The notes: a model not told the origin generated them from the sequence alone. Numbered from the stretch's first letter, positions 17,394-26,680 are shown. The stretch is DNA of 64,000 nt from AP-15 sp963700185 (GCA_963700185.1 CAVOWP010000021.1:449718-513717); one strand, 5' to 3'. Made by a program: numbers and translations.

Positions 17394-18517
17394 CAATGGC
17401 TGGCCAACTTGCCGCCCTTGCGGAAGCTGCACCTCTGGAATGGAACTGTGCTGCACCGCGCTCGGACTCCCGATTGCATCAGCTTGCCCCGTATATCGGC
17501 AAGCTGAAGCCGGTTATTGCTCGTCAATTAATCCGTGAGTTCACGGGACCGGGCGATATCGTGCTCGATTGCTTTTCAGGATCTGGGACTATTCCGCTTG
17601 AAGCCCTACTTCTTGGGCGACGGGTCCTTGCATTCGACAGTAATGCCTATGCTGTAGCGCTGACACGCGCCAAGGTGGAAGCGCCAGCCTCATTAGGAGC
17701 GGCGAATCAGCAATTGGCCGAGAGGCTTATGGCCGCAAATGCACGCCCACGGTATGCCGACGAAGAAATCCCTACGTGGGTCCGTAAATTTTTTCATCCG
17801 GAAACGCTACAGAACGCTTTGCGCTTTGTTGATGAGTGTCTGGAGAGAGATGATCAGTTCTTGGTCGCCTGCCTATTGGGCATTCTCCACCACCAGCGGC
17901 CTGGATTCTTGTCGTATCCGAGTAGCCATCTTGTGCCTTATCTCCGTGATCGCAAGTTCCCTCCAAGCAAATACCCTGAAATGTATGAAGAACGCATGCT
18001 GGGCCCGAGACTCGCGGCAAAGCTGCACCGTACATACAAGGACGGAACTGTTTTGGATAAAGCAAATGTTGTGAAGGTCGGGCAAGCGGACGTGGCGCAG
18101 TTGCAATTAGATTGTGTGGTGGATGCGATTGTGACCAGCCCTCCATACATGAATGCGCTTGATTACGTCCGAGACAATCGGCTACGCATGTGGTTCCTGG
18201 ATCGACGTACAGTAGATTATTCTCCGGAACTCACCGAAAAACAGACCCACTCTGACGCTATCACAGCTGCCTTTGCCCAAAACGCGTTACGCTATCTTCG
18301 TACGGGCGGACATTGTGTGCTCATCGTTGGTGAGACGGTCCTTCGTAAGCGCATCAGATCACATCCTGCTGAGCAAATCCTGAGCAAGCTGGTTGCGGAG
18401 TACCCTGGTTTGTGCGTTGAGCAAGTGATCCGGGACGAAATCCCGGACATCAGACGCTCCCGTAGGACGGGTTCGGCTACTAAGCGTGAGCTGATTCTGG
18501 TCCTGAAAAAAGGCTAA
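17390..18517 (+). CDS. DNA methyltransferase of the ParA-SIR2 operon
   Basis: About 375 residues of an S-adenosylmethionine-dependent amino-methyltransferase. Motif I is DCFSGSGTIPLEA (about residue 60) and motif IV is TSPPYMNALDY (about residue 249). The motif order I then IV, with an S/TPPY catalytic site, points to DNA N4-cytosine or N6-adenine methylation. Start options are GTG 17390, which overlaps the SIR2 stop as GTGA, and ATG 17396; the first implies coupling. No restriction endonuclease is adjacent, so it may mark self DNA for the SIR2 effector. Confidence 0.85.
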   Translation: MTMAGQLAALAEAAPLEWNCAAPRSDSRLHQLAPYIGKLKPVIARQLIREFTGPGDIVLDCFSGSGTIPLEALLLGRRVLAFDSNAYAVALTRAKVEAPASLGAANQQLAERLMAANARPRYADEEIPTWVRKFFHPETLQNALRFVDECLERDDQFLVACLLGILHHQRPGFLSYPSSHLVPYLRDRKFPPSKYPEMYEERMLGPRLAAKLHRTYKDGTVLDKANVVKVGQADVAQLQLDCVVDAIVTSPPYMNALDYVRDNRLRMWFLDRRTVDYSPELTEKQTHSDAITAAFAQNALRYLRTGGHCVLIVGETVLRKRIRSHPAEQILSKLVAEYPGLCVEQVIRDEIPDIRRSRRTGSATKRELILVLKKG

Positions 18518-18891
18518 ACCAGCATTCTCTTTCAACAAAGGGGAGTGGTGGTCCGTTTCGGGGCATTTTGAGACCCCAGGGCCGGTCTCCTCAGATGATC
18601 GTGATTCGCCGAAAGCGGACCGCGGCCCTGGCACACCACGCAGTCGACTCTCTTGGCGAACGTCATCCGGAACCACGAGCGCGCGTCCATCCGGTCAGGC
18701 TGAAGTTTTCGAGGCGGCAGGCAGACGATCGTTTGCTCCGTTTGCAGTTCGCGATCATCATCGGGGCCGGGTAATCTGCGACCGTGTCGCGGCCAACGTT
18801 ATGTGCCGGTGTTTGGGCTGCTGCTTCCGGACCGGACGCGAATGATCTGTATCTGGCGCAGGACCTCACAGCGTGAAAGGGGAAGTGGACG
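18518..18891. other. Gap after the defence-like operon, with repeat remnants
   Basis: Contains the right copy of the 42-bp repeat (18577-18618). No gene with recognisable content was seen. The higher GC composition of the region resumes here, which marks the right edge of the low-GC operon. Confidence 0.5.
18577..18618 (+). repeat. 42-bp flanking repeat, right copy
   Basis: Matches 15234-15275 at 37 of 42 positions. It lies 60 bp after the methyltransferase stop. Confidence 0.75.
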
Positions 18892-19768
18892 ATGAAAGCT
18901 GGTGTGGTTTATCCGCAGACCGAACTTGGCGGCGATACAGGGGCGGTCAAGGCGTTTGCCCAGGCGGCGGAAGAGCTGGGTTACGACCATATTGTGATCT
19001 ACGATCATGTCCTCGGCGCCGTTCATGCCGGGAGAGAACCGAAGTTGACCGGCCCTTATAAAGAAAACGATCCCTTCCACGAGCCGTTGGTCACCTACGC
19101 TTACCTCGCCGGCGTCACCAAGAACCTCGGATTGACGACGGGCGTGATCATCCTGCCGCAGCGACAGACCGCCCTGTTCGCCAAACAGGCCGCGGACGTC
19201 GACCTGTTCTCGGACGGCCGGCTTCGCCTGGGCGTCGGGGTCGGCTGGAACTGGGTGGAATACGACGGTCTCGAAATGTCCGGACATTTTCGCCGCCGCG
19301 GCAAGCGGCAGGAGCAGCAGATCGCCTTGATCCGTAAGCTGTGGCAGCAGCCTGTGGTTGACCATGAAGACACCAATCACCGGATCGACAGGGCCGCGAT
19401 ATTGCCGCGCCCGAAACGGAAGATCCCGATCTGGCTGGGAGGCTTCAGCGAGGCCGCGTTCGACCGGGCGGCCAGGATCGGGGACGGATTCCTTTTTTCG
19501 GGCCGGACTCAAACCGAGGCCATCCAAATCAAGGCGAGGATCGTCGCTAAGCTGATCGAGCTCGGAAGGGATGCCGATGCGTTCGGCTTCGAGTTCGATC
19601 CAGCAATACAGTCGCGGGGACAACCAATGGCCTGCCGATATTGCGGCGTGGCGCGAGGCTGGGGGGAGCCACATCTCCGTCGTGACGATGGGCGCGAACC
19701 TCACCACGGTGGACGGCCACATCGAAGCCATCAGGCGTTGGCGTGACGTCTACAACTCGGTCCGTTAG
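18892..19768 (+). pseudogene. Luciferase-like (LLM) flavin/F420 oxidoreductase, frameshifted
   Basis: Resembles the LLM class of F420- or FMN-dependent oxidoreductases: MKAGVVYPQTELGGD start, TGVIILPQRQTALFAKQAA, LGVGVGWNWVEYDGL and PIWLGGFSEAAFDRA. The frame from 18892 follows the family to about 19605. The C-terminus (DNQWPADIAAWREAGGSH through RRWRDVYNSVR) then continues in another frame to 19768, so one base is gained or lost near 19605-19612. It lies between the defence-like operon and direct repeat B. Substrate unknown. Confidence 0.8.
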
Positions 19769-19907
19769 AGCTCTGCAGCATGGTCGAGGACCTGCGGAGG
19801 AGGGCTTTGCAACGGGGGGTGTGAAGACCGGTTCGCGCTGTTCAGGCTGAGCGCCCGCTCTTGGTTGAGTGAGGAGACCTTCGCCGGAGTTCACACGAGC
19901 GACGACA

Positions 19908-20464
19908 TTGGGCGAGAGGCTCGGGTAGTACTCGCCGGTGCGCCGCGCATCGCGCATTACCTGCGGGAAGTAGAGGCCCCGCCGCCGGTTGCCCTACTCA
20001 TTCTTGCGCAGGATCGCCGCGATGTCGGCGCGCGCCGGGTCCCGCCAGAGAGCGTTAGACGGCACCACGGAGTAGGTCGGCCGCTCGTAGACAGTATAGG
20101 GCAGGGGCAGCGCCAGGCCTCCTTTCGGGGCCTTGATGCTGTTCGACTGGCGGATGTACTTCACACACTCGTCATAGTCGCGGAACCCGAGGCCCCATCG
20201 GGTCTTGATCGGGCCCGGTGGCGCCTTGTCGATCATGTCGGTAAGCCGCTGGCCCTCGCCCTCGGCGATCTCCGCAAGCGCATCCTGGAGCGCCGCGGCG
20301 GTTCCCGCATCGCCGTCCCGGTCGAACGACATGTAGGACAGGCCGCCGTTCGCCGCGATGGGTGGCGGTTGCCCTTCCGTGCGTTGGAGCGGCGGCACAT
20401 AGGCCGACAAAGCTCTCTCCGTGTCCGCCGCAACGTTGTTGTCGGCGACCTCGAACTGGCTCAG
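19908..20464 (-). pseudogene. Truncated second copy of the CmcJ-like gene
   Basis: A collinear copy of the first ~185 residues of the gene at 13754-15034. Three lesions make it non-functional. The start codon equivalent is CTG instead of ATG although the GGAGG is kept. The run ILRKNE ends in a TAG where the intact copy reads on with GNRRRDLYF. The homology stops abruptly at about 19908. Confidence 0.85.
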
Positions 20465-20661
20465 GACACACCTCCGATTATCTCGCCCCCACCGTGGCAC
20501 ACCGAGCCTGCGTTTTCCAGATCATGATTTTCCGGTCATACGAACGTGCGCTGCGCCTGCCGTGCAAACGCCGCGCTCTTTCCAACTGGAAAATGTCATC
20601 GAGACCGCCGAATGTCCGTGTTTGGCCCAAGCCGCCCATCAAGCGAATGTCTGACTTCCGT
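19908..20661. repeat. Direct repeat B (about 754 bp)
   Basis: Same orientation as repeat A (14478-15230). Together they flank about 4.7 kb. Recombination between them would delete the ParA-SIR2-methyltransferase and luciferase-like genes. Confidence 0.85.
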
Positions 20662-20702
20662 GCGTCCTGGCTCGGAAGCGGACCGGCAAAAAACCTCCCA
20701 AT

Positions 20703-20724
20703 GCGGAAGTTCAAACTGAGACAC
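20703..20724 (-). repeat. Right terminal inverted repeat of the mdc-operon insert
   Basis: Read on the minus strand it is GTGTCTCAGTTTGAACT followed by TCCGC, matching the left end at 21 of 22 positions. On the plus strand it is followed by TA, the presumed target-site duplication. Confidence 0.75.
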
Positions 20725-20771
20725 TACCTCGTGACCCAGCGGGTTGCGCTGGTGCTTACGGAGAAATAGGG

Positions 20772-21707
20772 ATGCGCGGCGTGGTGGCGATACTCTGCTC
20801 CGGACAGGGCGGTCAGCATCCTGGCATGTTCGACCTTGTCGCGGACTGCCCGGAAGCCGAGCCCATCTTCGCCGTCGCGGCCGACGTGCTGGGGCAGGAT
20901 CCGCGCCCATTTGTGCGGAAAGCCGCTTCGGCGGACCTGTTCTCCGACTTCTCCGGGCAGATCCTGTGCTGCACGCAGGCGCTGGCTGCGTGGGCCGCGC
21001 TTGGCGCGGCCCGGCCGGCGCGCGCCGTGATCGCCGGTTACAGCGTCGGCGAGCTCGCAGCCTGGGGATGCGCCGGCGCCCTCGACGGCCCGACCACCTT
21101 GCGCTTGGCGCAACGCCGGGCGGCGCTGATGGATGCGGCCGCGCCAAGCGACGGCGGTCTCGCCGCCGTAGTCGGCGTGCGCCGCCCGACTCTGGAGCCG
21201 ATCCTCGTACGGCACGCGGCCTTCATCGCGATCGTCGATGACATCGACAGTTTCGTCATTGGGGGTCCTCGCATCGGGCTCGAGGCCGTGTGCCAAGAGG
21301 CGGCCGCCCGCGGGGCGAGGCATATCGTAAGGCTGCCGGTCGCCGTGCCGTCGCACACGCCTCTCCTGAGCAAAGCGACGGAGCAGTTCCGCGCCGTCCT
21401 GCGCGAGGCGTCTCCACGGCTGCCGCGCGCCGGGTATCGGCTGCTGAGCGGGATCGACGGCGCTACGATCCACGACATCGAAACCGGGATCGACAAGCTG
21501 GCCCGTCAGATCTCGACTACCATCGACTGGGCGGCATGCCTCGAGAGCTGCCGATCGGCCGGGGCAAACGCGGCCTTGGAACTCGGTCCCGGAACCGCGT
21601 TGAGCCATATGGCGTCGGCGCTGTTTCCAGACGGCCGCGCCCGCGCAGTGGAGGAATTCCGCACCCTGGCCGGACTGCGCACGTGGCTGCAACGGGCACT
21701 GGGCTGA
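20772..21707 (+). CDS. mdcH: Malonate decarboxylase malonyltransferase (MdcH)
   Basis: MdcH loads malonyl from malonyl-CoA onto the carrier protein. 311 residues of acyltransferase (FabD-like) fold. The early LCSGQGGQHPGM motif is followed by the nucleophile elbow AGYSVGELAAWG (active Ser at about residue 94) and AVPSHTPLL with the catalytic His. The frame is intact and GGAG lies upstream of the ATG. It is the natural last gene of the mdc operon but is now separated from mdcB by the 7.16-kb insert, so transcription from the mdc promoter is probably lost. Confidence 0.88.
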   Translation: MRGVVAILCSGQGGQHPGMFDLVADCPEAEPIFAVAADVLGQDPRPFVRKAASADLFSDFSGQILCCTQALAAWAALGAARPARAVIAGYSVGELAAWGCAGALDGPTTLRLAQRRAALMDAAAPSDGGLAAVVGVRRPTLEPILVRHAAFIAIVDDIDSFVIGGPRIGLEAVCQEAAARGARHIVRLPVAVPSHTPLLSKATEQFRAVLREASPRLPRAGYRLLSGIDGATIHDIETGIDKLARQISTTIDWAACLESCRSAGANAALELGPGTALSHMASALFPDGRARAVEEFRTLAGLRTWLQRALG

Positions 21708-21916
21708 TCGCTGCATCCAACGGGAAGATGTATTACGGGGCAGCCTGGGGTCTTGGCATCTCAGCAACTATCAAATTGCCACATTCGCATCCTATCCTTC
21801 ACCACGTCGGGAGATCTGACAGCGTGGCGGCTTGCCGAGGGAGAATGCTGGTGCCTGTAAATTTCTTGCAGAAACAGGTGAAAGGCGCAGGAGAGGCGCT
21901 TTCAGCCGCATGCCAT

Positions 21917-22861
21917 TCAGCGCTGCGGGGTGCGGCCCAGCACCGCCATCAGTTCGCGCCATTCTCGCGCCGACAGGCCGCTCGATGCCTGGTCCACCTG
22001 CTCGCCTTCGATCATCCGGCGAATAACGGCGAGGCCGGTGGCCGAGATCGTCGCGGCGTTCATCCGGTATTCGAGAAAGGCGGCGTGGGCCATCGGGACC
22101 CAGCGTGCAAGCGTCTCCAGCATCGCTTCGGCATAGGCGCGGATCTCGTATTGCGCGTGAGGATCGGCGCGCAACGACAGGAAATGCATCAGATTGTGCA
22201 GGTCGGTCTTCCAATACCATTGGGTGTAGAAGCCGAGCGAAAGGTTGATGCGCGCGAGCTCGCGGGCGAGGCCGGGTTGGGCCGGGTCGATGGGCGAGCC
22301 CGAGGCGTCTTCATTGAGCAATTCGGCATAGCCCGCATAAGCGTTCTCCGCGTCGCGGCGCAACAGGTTGAGGACACGCTGCGCCGCTTCGCCTTCGAGC
22401 ACCGCGCCGCGGCCTTGGCGGTTAGCCGTCGCCTGCGCGGCCAGGTGCTCGGGTTGCGGGATATAGAATTCCTTGTCGAGGATCGAGTAGCGCGCCGAAT
22501 ACTCGTTCACATTCGCCGTGCGATGCCGGATCCACTGCCGCGCCACGAAGATCGGCAACTTAACGTGATACTTGATCTCGCACATCTCGAACGGCGTCGT
22601 GTGGCGGTGGCGCATCAGATAATTGATGAGCCCCTGGTCCTCACTGACCTTGCGGGTGCCGCGGCCGTAAGAGACGCGGGCCGCCTGCACGATCGCTGCG
22701 TCGTCGCCCATGTAATCGACGACGCGGACAAACCCGTGATCGAGAACAGGCAGCGGCTCGTAAAGGATCGCTTCGAGCGCCGGGACTGTGGCGCGCCGGG
22801 TCGGGTGCGCCTCGCCGCGCTGGCCGGCGATCTCGTCCTGATGTTCCGTGGTGAGCCGCAT
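21917..22861 (-). CDS. thyX: FAD-dependent thymidylate synthase
   Basis: ThyX makes dTMP from dUMP with methylene-tetrahydrofolate and FAD/NADPH. 314 residues from the ATG at 22861, which is preceded by GAGAGAGCGG. The diagnostic RHRx7S motif is present (RHRTANVNEYS, residues 112-122), followed by WYWKTDLHNLMHFLSLR. The frame stays open far upstream, but that part overlaps the next gene and is not ThyX-like. Confidence 0.95.
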   Translation of the reverse strand: MRLTTEHQDEIAGQRGEAHPTRRATVPALEAILYEPLPVLDHGFVRVVDYMGDDAAIVQAARVSYGRGTRKVSEDQGLINYLMRHRHTTPFEMCEIKYHVKLPIFVARQWIRHRTANVNEYSARYSILDKEFYIPQPEHLAAQATANRQGRGAVLEGEAAQRVLNLLRRDAENAYAGYAELLNEDASGSPIDPAQPGLARELARINLSLGFYTQWYWKTDLHNLMHFLSLRADPHAQYEIRAYAEAMLETLARWVPMAHAAFLEYRMNAATISATGLAVIRRMIEGEQVDQASSGLSAREWRELMAVLGRTPQR

Positions 22862-22872
22862 TGCCGCTCTCT

Positions 22873-24057
22873 CTATGCGGGTGGGCCGGCGGGCGGAGAG
22901 CGATGGAGCCGTGCGCGTGCCATTCGGGTCATCGGATCGCCTTCGGGCAACATTAGGAGGCGGTCTTCGAAGCGTGCGCGGAGAGCCGGCGCCTCCGGAA
23001 AGTCCGTCTCCGTCCAGAACCTTTTTGCTCGATCGAAATAGCCGACGGTGTCGAGAAACGCGACCGTGAAATAATAACTTTCGGGCCAAGATTCGCCGAT
23101 CGCACGGGCCACAATTTCGCCAGCCGGGGTAACCGCGGCGGTCAGACACCAATTGAGCAGCCGGGTAAGCTCCTCCTTGGCACGCCGACGCTGGTCGGGA
23201 CGCATGTATGGCCAGCCGAGCTGCAATAGAACCGCGACATCGTAGTTGTTGTGGTTTGTCATGCCGATCTCGTCGAGCCACCCATTGGGATAACGGCGGT
23301 CACGGATGCTCAATAGCGTGTCGATCAGTTGCGGCCAGTGTCCGATCCCGCCCTCGAGATAACGGGCCATGTGAAAGGTGAGGCTGAGATCGACGGTTCG
23401 CAGCCGCCGTCCATCGATCAGATAATCGGCACCAAAGAACCCGGTCATCGGGTCCTGCCACTCGGCAATGAAGCGGCGGATGACGGTTTCGAGCCGTGGA
23501 TTCCAGGGGTAATCCCGAGGACGCCGCCATAAAATCAGCCGAACGAGGTCGGCGGTCGCGAAGTTCAGTTCTTTGCGGCGGTCGATCCCGTCCTCGTCGA
23601 GCCGCGAGACGAGCAGGCTTTCCAGGTAATCCTTCAGCCGCTCGGGGTGGTTGATGCGATCGAGAAAACGCGGCGGCTTGGCTTGTTCATCGGAATCGGC
23701 AGCGAGCATGTGATCGACGCCGGCGTCGAGCTTCAAAAACCATACATCGGTGCAGGCGCCGCGAGCTCCTTCGGGGTCATGCGCAGTCCAGGCGCGGAGG
23801 CGCGCGAGCGTGGCGCGGATGCCGCTCGTATCGGCGGTGTATTCGAGCCGCCAACGCAGCTCCCGCAGGACTCGCCGCAAACAGGAAGTATCGCCCCCGC
23901 CAGCTTCACGCCGATCGAGCTCAGTCTCTACGGTTCGAATCTCGTGTTGTGCTGACCGGGCCAGTTCGAAGATTTCCGGATACCGCATCGCGATTGCCGT
24001 TCGCGGGTTCCACCCGACCGGCGCCGGTGCCGAACCGGCGTTAGTTGCGCTGCGCAT
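22873..24057 (-). CDS. Conserved hypothetical protein, probable alpha/alpha-barrel
   Basis: 394 residues, helix-rich with regularly spaced Trp/Arg/Leu patterns (WQDPMTGFFGADYL, TFHMARYLEGGIGHWPQL, TNHNNYDVAVLLQLGWPYM). These recall alpha/alpha-toroid proteins such as polysaccharide lyases or glycosidases. No catalytic motif is recognised. A second in-frame Met at 23988 (MRYPEIFELAR) may be the real start. It sits 31 bp downstream of the heparinase-like gene on the same strand, so a shared role in polysaccharide handling is an inference from position. Confidence 0.6.
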   Translation of the reverse strand: MRSATNAGSAPAPVGWNPRTAIAMRYPEIFELARSAQHEIRTVETELDRREAGGGDTSCLRRVLRELRWRLEYTADTSGIRATLARLRAWTAHDPEGARGACTDVWFLKLDAGVDHMLAADSDEQAKPPRFLDRINHPERLKDYLESLLVSRLDEDGIDRRKELNFATADLVRLILWRRPRDYPWNPRLETVIRRFIAEWQDPMTGFFGADYLIDGRRLRTVDLSLTFHMARYLEGGIGHWPQLIDTLLSIRDRRYPNGWLDEIGMTNHNNYDVAVLLQLGWPYMRPDQRRRAKEELTRLLNWCLTAAVTPAGEIVARAIGESWPESYYFTVAFLDTVGYFDRAKRFWTETDFPEAPALRARFEDRLLMLPEGDPMTRMARARLHRSPPAGPPA

Positions 24058-24088
24058 CGCGGTCTAAACGGCCCGGCGCTCGCCGCTA

Positions 24089-26194
24089 TCACCGAAGGCC
24101 CGCTCTCTCAGGAGCGGGAAGACGCGTATGGAATGGTGCAAACCCGGTCGTAGTGCCCCTCGCGGCATGCCGGGCGGCGTTGATCGAGGAGGCACGCCGG
24201 GAATAGGATGCCAGTCGCACAGGTCGCCTGGCGAGCCAGTCGTCGAGCGAGGTGACCGGCAGCACCAACTCATCGTCATCACAATCCGGCAACAATGCGA
24301 CGCTCAGCCGCCGCGTCCCCTTCGGCCAGACGATCTGCAATCGCCTGATCAAGGCACCCGCGGCGCGCCTGTCTTCATCATCGACGCGGCGGGGCAACTC
24401 CGCGACCTGAGCGGCATTGCTATCGAGCAGCGGGAGACCGTGTAGTTGTCGAACGTCGGCAATCGGAAAGACTTGTGGCTCCGGCGGGAAGCCGATCTCG
24501 AAGTACGCCGCCGCCGGCTCCAGGATGCGCAAGACAAACCGATCATCGCCCGAGCGGAACCGTGCAACGGAACCGGCCACCGAAATCGGCTCTGCACTGG
24601 TATGCACGGCCCATACGATCTTGCCGGACAATTCGGCGCGCACCTCGTCCTGGATGACCACCTGGCGACCGATTAGCGCGGCTCCACGCCAAATGGAGCC
24701 ACCCGGCTTTCCATAAGCCGCCGACAAATCGAAAACCGCCCATTTGCAGTCCCCGTCGACGCAATTGCCGATGATCGGCGCGCGTGCGTCGGGTATTTGG
24801 TTGCCACCATCGATGACCAGGGTGTTGTGGCCGGCAGTCTGCGTCCGGTAGTAACGCCAACGAGATCCTGATCTGTTATCGAGGCCATGATCAAAATAAC
24901 CCGGCAGATCGTAATCGTCCGCCCCGAGATCGATGATCCACCGTTGTCGCGCACCATCGAGGACGAAACTCCCGGCATCCGCCTGGTTGTGCAAGAAGAC
25001 GTCTTCGGGAAGCGGCGGTGATCGGGCTCCGGGACCAGAGACATTTCCGCCTTTGATGGCCAGATAAACCGGATACGCAGCCGGGTCGCTCGACCAGGTG
25101 TTGCGAAAGCACGCGAGATTGTTGCTGTGAAATACCTTTCCCGTGGGGACCTTGATGCCCGACGGCTTGGGCTTCGGTCGGTCAGCCCATATCACGGTGA
25201 ACGGAAGATACCAGCCGTCATACTGGTCTACGAGCCAGGCATCGATCGGCCGCCTAAACCGGTGGGCAAACCAGGCGAGCGGCGCCATATCGAGGCGAGG
25301 TTCGGAATCCCCGAAATTGAACGCGGCGCCGAACGGCCCGACCGCGTGCAAGGCAAAGTCTCCCGTTTGCGCAAACCCCGGTCGGTCTGCCAGGCCAAAG
25401 CTGTAATGGAGCGTGCTCTCGAGTGCAGCGACCATTAGACCGGCATAGCGCATCGCGAGCGACCAATAGCTCGGTCCTTCCGGCCAAGCGCCATCGGGCG
25501 CTAGACCCTCGAAAACATTCCAGGACGAGACGAGAGCCTTCTCAATCAGCTGCCGAGAAATATCCGGATATCGATCGAGAACTGCGAGTGCCGAAACCAG
25601 AATGCCCGAATTCGACACCAGCGCGCAGTTGTCGCGCCGCCTCGGCCATTGCGCGAAGCGGTCGTCGTATGCGGCAAGGGCCGGCGCGAGGACATGGCGG
25701 AAAAGCGAATCCTCGAACGTCCGCCGCTCCTGGTCCGAAAATTCATTGTACAGCCAATCATAGGCGAGAGAAACGGCGACAGCGATCTCGGCGCAATCCA
25801 GAAAGGACTTGATCACCGGCCGGGCTTTCCAGCTCGCCTCGGCACTCAGCTGTGCCAATGCCGTGCGCGTGGCGTACAGCGCATCGGCTTTAGTCTCGCC
25901 ATCGCTGATCAACGCCAGAAAAGCCGTATGTATCAGGCAGCGGCCCTGGCGCTTGATCCTGGCGCGCAACTCTTGTTTGGTCGAGTTCGGACCCATCTCG
26001 CATAGTGACGTTTTCAGTCGCGTTATAAGCTTCGAATTGCTGTTCGCACGCTCGCGAATCCAGGAGAGGGCGCGCTCGCCGAATAACAGATACGGGTGCC
26101 TCGCGTTGAACCGCACGACCGCGGTTTCCACGAATTTTAGGTCCGGTCCACTGGCCTCGGCAAACTGAAAAGATCGGGCACTATCTGAAGGCAC
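24089..26194 (-). CDS. Heparinase II/III-like polysaccharide lyase family protein
   Basis: 701 residues. The N-terminal two thirds are helix-rich (SLAYDWLYNEFSDQER, CALVSNSGILVSALAVLD, EGLAPDGAWPEGPSYWSLAMRYAG), as in the alpha/alpha-toroid domain. The C-terminal third holds the beta-sandwich signature HNQADAGSFVLDG, then TAGHNTLVIDG. Tyr and His residues suited to lyase chemistry occur in EGPSYW and HNQAD. There is no clear signal peptide, which is unusual for a lyase acting outside the cytoplasm. The substrate cannot be told from sequence. Confidence 0.75.
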   Translation of the reverse strand: MPSDSARSFQFAEASGPDLKFVETAVVRFNARHPYLLFGERALSWIRERANSNSKLITRLKTSLCEMGPNSTKQELRARIKRQGRCLIHTAFLALISDGETKADALYATRTALAQLSAEASWKARPVIKSFLDCAEIAVAVSLAYDWLYNEFSDQERRTFEDSLFRHVLAPALAAYDDRFAQWPRRRDNCALVSNSGILVSALAVLDRYPDISRQLIEKALVSSWNVFEGLAPDGAWPEGPSYWSLAMRYAGLMVAALESTLHYSFGLADRPGFAQTGDFALHAVGPFGAAFNFGDSEPRLDMAPLAWFAHRFRRPIDAWLVDQYDGWYLPFTVIWADRPKPKPSGIKVPTGKVFHSNNLACFRNTWSSDPAAYPVYLAIKGGNVSGPGARSPPLPEDVFLHNQADAGSFVLDGARQRWIIDLGADDYDLPGYFDHGLDNRSGSRWRYYRTQTAGHNTLVIDGGNQIPDARAPIIGNCVDGDCKWAVFDLSAAYGKPGGSIWRGAALIGRQVVIQDEVRAELSGKIVWAVHTSAEPISVAGSVARFRSGDDRFVLRILEPAAAYFEIGFPPEPQVFPIADVRQLHGLPLLDSNAAQVAELPRRVDDEDRRAAGALIRRLQIVWPKGTRRLSVALLPDCDDDELVLPVTSLDDWLARRPVRLASYSRRASSINAARHAARGTTTGFAPFHTRLPAPERAGLR

Positions 26195-26659
26195 TCGAAT
26201 CCCTCTGACCGAGGCTTTGCGGCTGCCGAACCGACCATGCGATCTGAAGCGCGACCCCGACCGTACTCAGCAACCGCCACCTTCACATGCGGCGCGACTC
26301 GCGGCCGGGTCAAGCCTATTGTTGCGGATTGGTAACAAAATGTATCAAAATTAATCTGCGTTTTGCCCTTATGCCACTTTTCAAATTTGTGAAGGCCCCG
26401 ATCCCGTTGCATCAGGTTGAGCGGCCATATGGCGCAGGATGGGGAGATTGTGTGCGTTGTTATCGTTGCGATTTGGTATTGTGACAGTGTTGAGAAACCA
26501 GTGAAGCTGGTTTTCGCGCCTCGATGCGAGCGAGCGACCTGGCCGGGGCGTTCGGGCGACAGCGCGACGCTGAGCAGGTAATAAGCGGTCTCGGTCGTCG
26601 CTGCGCTTGCGGTGTCTCGACTTCGGATGACTTTTTCTATTGCCCCCAAGACCGGCCAT

Positions 26660-26680
26660 CTCTGACGTTTTACGTCAGAG
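26660..26680. promoter_or_regulatory. 21-bp perfect palindrome, possible operator
   Basis: CTCTGACGT-TTT-ACGTCAGAG, 9-bp arms. No T-run follows on either strand, so it looks like a protein-binding site or small repeat rather than a terminator. Confidence 0.4.

Larger units (their letters stand above)
13570..20724. mobile_element. 7.16-kb inverted-repeat-bounded element inside the mdc operon
   Basis: The segment between mdcB and mdcH starts with GTGTCTCAGTTTGAACT and ends with the reverse complement of nearly the same 22 bp (21 of 22 match). Both ends abut the dinucleotide TA (13568-13569 and 20725-20726), as expected for an element that duplicates TA on insertion (IS630/Tc1-like chemistry). 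No transposase was recognised inside. Contents: a CmcJ-like gene, the ParA-SIR2-methyltransferase operon, a broken luciferase-like gene and a partial second CmcJ-like copy. It would therefore be a cargo-bearing, non-autonomous or decayed transposon. Confidence 0.7.

Noticed and set aside
21290..23041. 583-aa plus-strand open frame
   Set aside because: Shadow of mdcH and thyX. No motif, and composition is typical of an antisense frame.
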